Positions 1 through 5,478 of a stretch of 10,215 nt of DNA are shown in pieces (position 1 is the stretch's first letter; each line of letters starts with the position of its first letter). The notes beneath the pieces are model-generated. The model saw nothing but the letters and a program-made list of their open reading frames with translations, did not search any database and was not told the DNA's origin. A program made the position numbers and the translations under genes. The stretch comes from an uncultured Blautia sp. (GTDB lineage Bacteria; Bacillota; Clostridia; Lachnospirales; Lachnospiraceae): assembly GCA_937893675.1 (NCBI GenBank), contig CALBGI010000047.1:1-10215 (forward strand). Reading direction: 5' to 3'.

Positions 1-44
1 AGAAAAAGAACCTCTATTTTTCCGTGGCTTAATAGGGGTTCTTT
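1..44 (-). terminator. Intrinsic terminator for the minus-strand Cys-rich gene
   Basis: Positions 5-18 pair with 31-44 in a 14-bp stem containing one G-U pair, around a 12-nt loop. Read on the minus strand, the stem is followed by a T-rich run (complement of positions 1-7). It lies about 50 nt beyond the stop of the minus-strand gene at 92-358 and probably ends that transcript. The plus-strand reading has no T-run after the stem, so the direction is fairly clear. Confidence 0.75.
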
Positions 45-52
45 GACAGTCT

Positions 53-76
53 GGGCAGAGGAAGTAACCTCTGCCC
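53..76. repeat. Perfect 9-bp inverted repeat (hairpin)
   Basis: GGGCAGAGG at 53-61 and CCTCTGCCC at 68-76 form a perfect GC-rich stem with a 6-nt loop. It lies 15 nt past the stop codon of the minus-strand Cys-rich gene and just before the terminator at 1-44. On the plus strand it is followed by only three T residues, so it is a weak terminator in that direction. It may stabilise the 3' end of the minus-strand transcript or act as a back-up stop for plus-strand transcription entering the window. Confidence 0.5.
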
Positions 77-91
77 TTTGGTGTAATAGGG

Positions 92-358
92 TTAGAAACC
101 GCATCCGCAGCCGTTGTTGCCCAGAAGCAGAATGAGGATGATCAGCCAGCAGCAGTCGCCGCCGCCAAACCCGTTTCCGCATCCGCATCCGCAGCTGCCG
201 TTCTGGCCGCCGCAGGCGCACATCAGAATGAGAATCCAAAGCAGACAGCTGCAGGAGTCGTTGCCAAAGCACATACTTCTGCCGCATCCGTTGTTCTCAC
301 AGCCACAGCTGTTTCTCTCTTCTCCACAACCACAATGTGTAGCAGCTAAATCACTCAT
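92..358 (-). CDS. Small Cys/Gly-rich protein, possibly membrane-associated
   Basis: The 88-residue product starts MSDLAATHC and has 17 cysteines (19%) and about 20 glycines. Two hydrophobic stretches, residues about 39-49 and 69-80, are each bordered by Cys-Gly clusters (CSC/CAC and DCC/CGCG), so the protein looks like two copies of a Cys-rich hydrophobic unit. The start at 358 is chosen because GGAGG lies 8 nt upstream; an in-frame start at 400 would be 14 codons longer but lacks this site. From memory, proteins of this type occur in Lachnospiraceae and are sometimes labelled 'chorion class high-cysteine HCB protein 13', a name borrowed from insect eggshell proteins that says nothing about function. 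I see no classical signal peptide and no enzyme motif. Its role is unknown; metal binding, disulfide or surface assembly, or a membrane peptide are all guesses. It is divergent from the wall hydrolase at 523. Confidence 0.75.
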   Translation of the reverse strand: MSDLAATHCGCGEERNSCGCENNGCGRSMCFGNDSCSCLLWILILMCACGGQNGSCGCGCGNGFGGGDCCWLIILILLLGNNGCGCGF

Positions 359-389
359 GTTAAAATCCTCCAAATTTTGTTTACACTTC

Positions 390-420
390 ATCATATGCAA
401 ATGGAGGGGAAGCGTGACAA
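390..420 (-). promoter_or_regulatory. Weak candidate promoter for the Cys-rich gene
   Basis: On the minus strand, TTGTCA (420-415) and TATGAT (395-390) are separated by 19 nt. The hexamers are good but the spacing is 2 nt longer than ideal, so this is only a candidate. It would give a leader of about 25 nt before the start codon at 358. Confidence 0.3.
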
Positions 421-425
421 AATGG

Positions 426-454
426 TTGACAGCAAAAAAATGTTTATGTATAAT
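426..454 (+). promoter_or_regulatory. Consensus SigA promoter of the wall hydrolase gene
   Basis: TTGACA at 426-431 and TATAAT at 449-454 are separated by exactly 17 nt, a perfect match to the housekeeping sigma factor consensus. Transcription should start near 461, giving a leader of about 60 nt before the ATG at 523. The last base of the -10 box begins a 14-bp palindrome, so a bound regulator would collide with RNA polymerase here. Such a perfect promoter would be strong unless held down. Confidence 0.85.
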
Positions 455-479
455 TACATTAATGTAACAAAAATGTAAA
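453..479. promoter_or_regulatory. WalR-box-like sites overlapping the hydrolase start site
   Basis: On the plus strand, TGTAAC (463-468), five bases and TGTAAA (474-479) match the WalR consensus TGTWAH-N5-TGTWAH in full. On the minus strand, TGTTAC (469-464), five bases and TGTAAT (458-453) match it too. The two overlap and create the perfect palindrome TTACATTAATGTAA at 454-467. In Bacillus and Staphylococcus WalR controls autolysin genes, so the site suits its neighbour. Its position from the -10 box to about +19 suggests repression; this is inferred from position alone. Another palindrome-binding repressor is possible. Confidence 0.55.
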
Positions 480-522
480 TATTAAAAAACTTTTGCAACA
501 TTTTTGGGAAACGAGGAAGAAT

Positions 523-1794
523 ATGAAGAGAACAAATTACAGCAGATGGTGTAAAGCGCTTGCAGCGGTATGCTTTTTCTTTGGGCTTTGCATCTGGATG
601 ACTGTGGGGGCCGCGGAAGTAAAGGCGGTACCTTCCGATGGTTTTCAGGTGATCAATGGAAAATCCTATTACTATAAGGACGGTGAGCCGGTGAAAGGCT
701 GGCTGACCATTGGAACAAAGAAATATTATTTTAATTCCAGGACCGGAGTACAGCTCAAGGGCTGGGCGAAGAACCAGAAGGGGCAGTACCGCTACTTTAA
801 CAGAGGCGACGGCGCCATGATGACCGGCTGGGTGCAGAATCAGCAGAAAGAAAAACGCTATTTCACCAAGGGCAGCGGGATCATGCTCACCGGCTGGGCA
901 GAGAATTCCAAAAATCAGAAGCGTTATTTTAACAAAGGAACCGGGATCATGTCCACCGGCTGGCTCAAGAACAAGAAAGGACAGCTCCGCTATTTTACCA
1001 AGGGAGCGGGAGTCATGTCCACCGGCTGGCTGGAAAGCAAGGAAGGCAACCGCCGCTACTTCTTCAGCGGTTCCGGCGTTATGGCCACGGGCTGGCTTCA
1101 GGACAGCAAGGGACGCAGGCGGTACTTTGACGCAGACAGCGGCATCATGCGGCGTGACGAGATTGCGACCATTGGTTCCGTTACATATGTGTTTGACGAT
1201 GACGGTGTTTCCAGGAAGCTTGCAAATGGAGATTATCAGTACGATGAGAGCAAAGGCAAGGTTCTTGTATATGACAGCAAGCATAAGCGGAACTTTTATC
1301 TTGCGAAGGAGTATCTGACGCATCCGGGAATTGCGGATAACCGTGTGTCAGACCGGGATCTGCTGGCGGCGATCTGTGACGCGGAGGCCAACGACCAGGG
1401 CGTGATCGGAATGCAGGCAGTTGCCATGTGTATTCTGAACCGGACCCTTGAGAAGGATTTTCCGTCCAGTGTGCGCTGGGTGATTTATGACAACACCTAT
1501 GGCTCTTATCCGCAGTATTCTCCGGTGCGGGACGGCGCGCTTCTGAAGCGTCTGAACGGAGAGGTGTTCCACGCGAAGGCGGAGGCATATCAGGCCGTAG
1601 ACAATGCCCTCAAGATGTTCAATGCCTATGTGAAGAACGGCACAAAACGTAAAATGCCGGGCTTTGCCAAGGATGACTTTGATTATCTGTACTTTATGAC
1701 CCATCAGGCATTTGCGAATCAGGGACTGGATCCCCAAAAGGTTGGGGCAGTCCGCTACGGCGACCACACCTTCTTTGAGGACTGGATCGTATAA
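523..1794 (+). CDS. Secreted cell-wall hydrolase, GW-type wall-binding repeats plus SleB-type domain
   Basis: The 423-residue product starts with a signal peptide: basic residues 2-11, a hydrophobic core at about 12-30 and likely cleavage after VGA or VKA (30-35). Residues about 39-225 are choline-binding/glucan-binding-type repeats, seven units each carrying a KGW or TGW, which in relatives anchor proteins to wall polymers. Residues about 277-380 match the SleB/CwlJ hydrolase domain (Hydrolase_2), with the usual acidic AEA motif; Glu288 is the likely catalytic residue, followed by the conserved AVAMCILNR segment. SleB itself is a lytic transglycosylase of spore cortex peptidoglycan, but this domain is also found in vegetative wall enzymes, and the wall-binding repeats favour an extracellular wall role. 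The ATG at 523 is chosen over the TTG at 493 because GAGG lies 6 nt upstream and the signal peptide then begins properly. It has its own strong promoter and a downstream hairpin. Confidence 0.88.
   Translation: MKRTNYSRWCKALAAVCFFFGLCIWMTVGAAEVKAVPSDGFQVINGKSYYYKDGEPVKGWLTIGTKKYYFNSRTGVQLKGWAKNQKGQYRYFNRGDGAMMTGWVQNQQKEKRYFTKGSGIMLTGWAENSKNQKRYFNKGTGIMSTGWLKNKKGQLRYFTKGAGVMSTGWLESKEGNRRYFFSGSGVMATGWLQDSKGRRRYFDADSGIMRRDEIATIGSVTYVFDDDGVSRKLANGDYQYDESKGKVLVYDSKHKRNFYLAKEYLTHPGIADNRVSDRDLLAAICDAEANDQGVIGMQAVAMCILNRTLEKDFPSSVRWVIYDNTYGSYPQYSPVRDGALLKRLNGEVFHAKAEAYQAVDNALKMFNAYVKNGTKRKMPGFAKDDFDYLYFMTHQAFANQGLDPQKVGAVRYGDHTFFEDWIV
697..1155 (+). repeat. Seven tandem wall-binding repeats in the hydrolase gene
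   Basis: One 63-bp unit (697-759) is followed by six 66-bp units in exact register (760-1155). Each encodes a 22-residue GW(L/A/V)-x-RYF-x-G-x-G-x-M-x-T pattern (the first is 21 residues). The pattern is well kept but the units differ in DNA, so the array is old rather than freshly duplicated. Further degenerate units probably flank it. Confidence 0.85.
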
Positions 1795-1810
1795 ATCTAA
1801 TAATAAAACA

Positions 1811-1850
1811 AAAGAGAGAATCTTTTCCGTTGCGGGGGGATTCTCTTTTT
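1811..1850 (+). terminator. Hairpin with T-run after the hydrolase gene
   Basis: AGAGAATC (1815-1822) pairs with GATTCTCT (1839-1846), extended outward by A-T pairs and inward by CCG/CGG (1827-1829 with 1833-1835). The right arm runs into five T residues. It is a likely terminator for the hydrolase mRNA, but the next start codon is only 13 nt beyond it and no good promoter lies between, so some read-through or an attenuating role is likely. Confidence 0.75.
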
Positions 1851-1863
1851 GGACAGGAGGAGT

Positions 1864-3588
1864 ATGAACCCATATCTGACCGTTTTGTTCTGGGCGGTGC
1901 TTGTAGTTCTGGTTTCCATAGTGCTGATCTTAAGGGAGGATCACAGGCGAAAAACATGTGCGCTGAGAAAAGTCCGCCGTACTTATGGAAAGGTGCCGGA
2001 ACGGGAGTATGAGATCGGAGACATCGAGCAGATTTCCCGCTATTTCCGCCGGAAAAAAGAAAAAGACTTTGTCATTGATGACATTACCTGGAATGACCTG
2101 GATATGGACCACATTTATATGCTGGTCAATCAGACCATGTCCTCGCCGGGGGAGGATATGCTCTATGCCATGATGCGCACGCCCTTTTTTGACAGAGAGG
2201 AGCAGAGGCGGCGCGATGCACTGGTTGATTTTTTTGCCTCCCATCCGGAGGAGCGGGAGAAGGTGCAGGTCATGCTGTCTTCCGTGGGAAAAACGAGCCG
2301 GGGTTCTCTGTCAGACACGGTTCTGTCTCTGAATGAAGCGCCAAAGGCCTCTCCGCTGCCCCATGGGATCATGGCGGTGCTCCTGGTACTTGTTTTGCTG
2401 GTGCTTCTGCCGATTTCGCCCCTGCACGGGTTTTTGGCCTTTTTTGTGCTCAGCATGATAAATATCGGATATTATTTTGCATGCAGCGACAGAAAGCTGG
2501 TGGAGGCCTATCTGGTCTGCTTCGGAAGCCTTCTCCGGATGCTCTCTGCCGCAGATGAGCTGGAGACGGCAAAATGGCCGGAGACCAGGAAGCAGATGGA
2601 TGCCATAGGGGAGGGGAAAAAAGCCTTTTCTTCTTTCCGCAAAAAGGCGGTATTTCTCACCAGCAAAAACGAGATGTCAGGAGACCCGCTGCAGATTGTG
2701 ATGGAATATGTGCGCATGGTGTTTCATGTGGATATTCTCACCTATAATTCCGTGCTTCGCGAAGTGCGGGACAAGACAGACAAGATCATGGATATGCTGG
2801 ACAACATCGGGGAGCTGGATGCGGCCATATCCATTGCCTCTTTCCGGGAAATGCTGAGCCTGACCTGCCGGCCGGAGTTTGTGCTCTATGAAGGCGGGCC
2901 TGTTGAAATGGAGGTGACAGACCTCTATCATCCGCTGATACGCGAGCCGGTGGCGAACAGCATTTCGGCAAAAGGAGGGATCCTGGTGACAGGCTCCAAC
3001 GCCTCTGGAAAATCCACATTCCTCAAAAATATCGCGATCAATGCCATTCTGGCGCAGACCATTGGCACCTGCGTGTGCTCTTCCTACCGGGCGCCTTTTC
3101 TAAGAGTGCTGACCTCCATGGCCCTCCGGGATGATCTGAGTGAGGGAGACAGCTATTTTATTGTGGAGATCAAATCCATGAAGCGGATCCTGGACGAAAG
3201 CCGGAAAAATCTTCCCATGCTGTGCATCATCGACGAGGTGCTCCGGGGGACCAATACCATTGAGCGGATCGCGGCCTCTTCCCGGATCCTCGGGGCGCTG
3301 GTGAAAGACCATGTGCTGGCTTTTGCGGCCACGCATGACATAGAACTGACGTACATTCTGGACGGCATTTATACGAACTATCATTTTGAGGAGGAAGTGA
3401 GAGAGCACGAGGTGGTGTTCAACTATCTTCTGCAGGAGGGAAGGGCAAAAAGCCGCAACGCCATCCGCCTTCTTGCGATGCTTGCATACGATGAAAAACT
3501 GGTAGAAGAGGCGCAGAAAGCGGCCGGAGATTTTGAAAAAACAGGTGTCTGGGAGCGGCTTTCGGAAAGGAAGAAAGAAGGATGTTAG
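1864..3588 (+). CDS. Membrane-anchored MutS-family ATPase
   Basis: The 574-residue product combines membrane segments with a MutS-type ATPase. A hydrophobic helix spans residues about 4-23, and a hydrophobic pair spans about 168-207. The C-terminal third carries the MutS ATP-binding signature: a Walker A loop GSNASGKST (377-385), a Walker B region ending in IIDE (Asp457, Glu458) followed by RGTN, and an ATHD motif with His491. The middle is probably the MutS lever/clamp region. The N-terminal mismatch-reading domain of true MutS, with its Phe-x-Glu motif, is not seen, nor a Smr nuclease tail, so this is neither MutS1 nor MutS2. Its function is unknown; such proteins are usually annotated 'MutS-related'. 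The ATG at 1864 is preferred to a TTG at 1849; AGGAGG is unusually close (3 nt). The gene overlaps rnhA by 7 nt, implying coupled translation. Confidence 0.85.
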   Translation: MNPYLTVLFWAVLVVLVSIVLILREDHRRKTCALRKVRRTYGKVPEREYEIGDIEQISRYFRRKKEKDFVIDDITWNDLDMDHIYMLVNQTMSSPGEDMLYAMMRTPFFDREEQRRRDALVDFFASHPEEREKVQVMLSSVGKTSRGSLSDTVLSLNEAPKASPLPHGIMAVLLVLVLLVLLPISPLHGFLAFFVLSMINIGYYFACSDRKLVEAYLVCFGSLLRMLSAADELETAKWPETRKQMDAIGEGKKAFSSFRKKAVFLTSKNEMSGDPLQIVMEYVRMVFHVDILTYNSVLREVRDKTDKIMDMLDNIGELDAAISIASFREMLSLTCRPEFVLYEGGPVEMEVTDLYHPLIREPVANSISAKGGILVTGSNASGKSTFLKNIAINAILAQTIGTCVCSSYRAPFLRVLTSMALRDDLSEGDSYFIVEIKSMKRILDESRKNLPMLCIIDEVLRGTNTIERIAASSRILGALVKDHVLAFAATHDIELTYILDGIYTNYHFEEEVREHEVVFNYLLQEGRAKSRNAIRLLAMLAYDEKLVEEAQKAAGDFEKTGVWERLSERKKEGC

Positions 3589-4061
3589 TAAAGATTTATA
3601 CAGACGGCGCGGCCAGAGGAAACCCGGACGGGCCGGGCGGATATGGAACGGTTTTGCATTATACAGACGGCCGGGGACAGCTTCACACCCGGGAGTTTTC
3701 CCAGGGCTATGTGCGCACGACCAATAACCGCATGGAGCTTATGGCGGCCATCGCGGGCCTGGAAGCGCTGACGCGGCCCTGCGAGGTGGAACTTTATTCG
3801 GACTCCAAATATCTGGTGGATGCGTTTAATCAGCACTGGATAGACGGCTGGATCAGGAAAAACTGGAAACGGGGAAAAAATGAGCCTGTAAAAAACGTGG
3901 ATCTGTGGAAACGGCTTCTCGCGGCAAAGGAGCCGCATCAGGTGCGGTTTTACTGGGTGAAAGGCCATGACGGACATGCGGAAAATGAGAGATGCGATTT
4001 TCTGGCGACATCAGCGGCAGACGGAGACGGTCTTATCGTGGACGAAGGACTGAATCCTTGA
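3582..4061 (+). CDS. rnhA: Ribonuclease HI
   Basis: This 159-residue protein has the complete RNase HI fold markers. The four acidic metal-binding residues are Asp8 (YTDG), Glu52 (NNRMEL), Asp74 (SDSKY) and Asp139 (ERCD), with the catalytic His132 in GHAEN. The basic handle typical of the E. coli enzyme is present around residues 89-100 (WIRKNWKRGK). It cuts the RNA strand of RNA-DNA hybrids, removing R-loops and primers in the cytoplasm. The length matches the family and there is no extra N-terminal hybrid-binding domain. The start codon lies inside the last codons of the MutS-like gene (ATGTTAG), so translation is probably coupled. No strong terminator follows: a weak A/T-rich hairpin at 4071-4088 has no T-run, so transcription may run on into the tyrS leader. 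Confidence 0.96.
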   Translation: MLVKIYTDGAARGNPDGPGGYGTVLHYTDGRGQLHTREFSQGYVRTTNNRMELMAAIAGLEALTRPCEVELYSDSKYLVDAFNQHWIDGWIRKNWKRGKNEPVKNVDLWKRLLAAKEPHQVRFYWVKGHDGHAENERCDFLATSAADGDGLIVDEGLNP

Positions 4062-4102
4062 GATTTTATCACTTTAAGTTATTGAAGTTTCCGGGAATTT
4101 CC

Positions 4103-4131
4103 TTGACAAATAAATAGTGGGTTTGTATACT
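4103..4131 (+). promoter_or_regulatory. SigA promoter of the tyrS-alaS operon
   Basis: TTGACA at 4103-4108 and TATACT at 4126-4131 are 17 nt apart. Transcription should begin near 4138, giving a leader of about 90 nt before tyrS. It lies in the 167-nt gap after rnhA, which holds no gene. Confidence 0.85.
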
Positions 4132-4147
4132 TTTGGATAGTATGTTT

Positions 4148-4190
4148 AAGGCCTGGCTCTCGTCCTAAAGGGACAGGAACCGGGCCTTTT
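4148..4190 (+). terminator. Terminator-like hairpin in the tyrS leader
   Basis: AAGGCCTGG (4148-4156) pairs with CCGGGCCTT (4180-4188), with one G-U pair, and GTCC/GGAC (4162-4165 with 4171-4174) stacks inside around a 5-nt loop. Four T residues follow the GC-rich stem. It lies downstream of the promoter at 4103-4131 and 38 nt before tyrS. It could end the rnhA transcript, attenuate tyrS, or release a short RNA of about 50 nt. The leader lacks the T-box antiterminator sequence expected of a tRNA-sensing leader. Confidence 0.6.
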
Positions 4191-4228
4191 CAGATTCATA
4201 GGATTATATAAAAACAGGAGGAACAAAA

Positions 4229-5458
4229 ATGACAGTCTGGGAAGAACTGAAAGCCCGTGGCCTGATCGCTCAGGTGACCGACGAAGAAGAGATCAAAGAA
4301 ATGGTAAACAACGGTAAGGCCACTTTTTATATTGGCTTTGACCCCACAGCGGACAGCCTTCATGTGGGACATTTTATGGCGCTTTGTCTGATGAAGCGTC
4401 TGCAGATGGCGGGGAACCGTCCCATCGCCCTGCTTGGCGGCGGAACCGGTATGATCGGCGATCCGTCCGGAAGAACGGACATGCGTCAGATGATGACAAA
4501 AGAGACGATCCAGCACAACATCGACTGCTTCAAAAAACAGATGGAGCGTTTTATCGACTTTTCCGAGGGAAAAGCCCTCATGGTGAACAATGCGGACTGG
4601 CTGCTGGGACTGAACTATGTAGAGCTTCTCCGTGAAGTGGGAGCGCATTTCTCCGTAAACCGCATGCTGACTGCAGAGTGCTACAAGCAGCGTATGGAGA
4701 GGGGACTGAGCTTTCTGGAGTTCAACTACATGATCATGCAGAGCTATGATTTCTACATGCTGTACCAGAAATACGGCTGCAACATGCAGTTCGGAGGGGA
4801 CGACCAGTGGAGCAACATGCTGGGCGGTACAGAGCTGATCCGCCGCAAGCTGGGCAAGGACGCTTACGCGATGACGATCACCCTGCTTCTGAACTCCGAG
4901 GGCAAAAAAATGGGCAAAACCCAGTCCGGCGCCGTATGGCTTGACCCAAATAAGACCTCTCCGTTTGACTTCTATCAGTACTGGAGAAATGTGGATGACG
5001 CGGATGTGATCAAATGCATGCGGCTTCTCACCTTCCTGCCCATTGAAGAAATCGAGGAAATGGCAAAATGGGAGGGCAGCCAGCTGAACAAGGCAAAAGA
5101 GGTTCTGGCTTATGAGCTGACCAACCTGGTGCACGGGGAGGAAGAGGCGAAGAAAGCCCAGGAGGGCGCAAGAGCGCTGTTTGCAGGCGGAGCCAACACA
5201 GACAACATGCCGACCACAGAGCTTACAGACGAGGATTTTGCCGAGGACGGAACCATTGACCTGATCTCCATGCTGGTAAAGGCAGAGCTGGTTCCCACCC
5301 GCTCCGAGGGACGCCGTGCCATTGAGCAGGGCGGCGTGTCCATTGACGGCGAGAAGATCACCGATGTGAAGCACACAGTGGCAAAGGATGCGATTTCTGC
5401 AGACGGCCTGGTGCTGAAACGCGGCAAGAAAAAATTCAACAAGATTTGTGTGAAATAA
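4229..5458 (+). CDS. tyrS: Tyrosyl-tRNA synthetase
   Basis: The 409-residue enzyme charges tRNA-Tyr with tyrosine using ATP. It is a class I synthetase: the HIGH motif appears as HVGH (45-48), the KMSKS loop as KMGKT (227-231), and the tyrosine pocket shows YIGFDPT (Tyr34, Asp38) and QSYDF (171-175). An S4 RNA-binding domain forms the C-terminus (about 345-409, VKAELVPTRSEGRRAIEQGG). The length is normal for bacterial TyrRS. AGGAGG ends 7 nt before the ATG, a near-ideal site. The gene is followed after 20 nt by alaS, with no terminator between, so both are probably one transcript from the promoter at 4103-4131. The paralogue naming (TyrS versus TyrZ type) cannot be settled by eye. Confidence 0.97.
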   Translation: MTVWEELKARGLIAQVTDEEEIKEMVNNGKATFYIGFDPTADSLHVGHFMALCLMKRLQMAGNRPIALLGGGTGMIGDPSGRTDMRQMMTKETIQHNIDCFKKQMERFIDFSEGKALMVNNADWLLGLNYVELLREVGAHFSVNRMLTAECYKQRMERGLSFLEFNYMIMQSYDFYMLYQKYGCNMQFGGDDQWSNMLGGTELIRRKLGKDAYAMTITLLLNSEGKKMGKTQSGAVWLDPNKTSPFDFYQYWRNVDDADVIKCMRLLTFLPIEEIEEMAKWEGSQLNKAKEVLAYELTNLVHGEEEAKKAQEGARALFAGGANTDNMPTTELTDEDFAEDGTIDLISMLVKAELVPTRSEGRRAIEQGGVSIDGEKITDVKHTVAKDAISADGLVLKRGKKKFNKICVK

Positions 5459-5478
5459 ACCGCAGGAGGAAATAGACA

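Noticed and set aside
114..467. Plus-strand open frame of 117 codons opposite the Cys-rich gene
   Set aside because: The product is a Pro/Gln/His-rich mirror of the Gly/Cys codons, and it would run through the hydrolase promoter; no ribosome binding site is seen.
697..1155. Tandem repeats as a CRISPR array
   Set aside because: The 66-bp units are in-frame protein repeats with no identical repeat or unique-spacer structure.
454..1323. 289-codon antisense frame opposite the wall hydrolase
   Set aside because: Its repeats mirror the wall-binding repeats of the real gene; it is a shadow.
1774..1802. Promoter for the MutS-like gene inside the end of the hydrolase gene (TTGAGG-N17-TAATAA)
   Set aside because: The -10 match is too weak, and it would lie upstream of the hairpin at 1811-1850.
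4062..4228. T-box riboswitch before tyrS
   Set aside because: The leader is only about 90 nt and has no T-box antiterminator sequence or room for the specifier stem.
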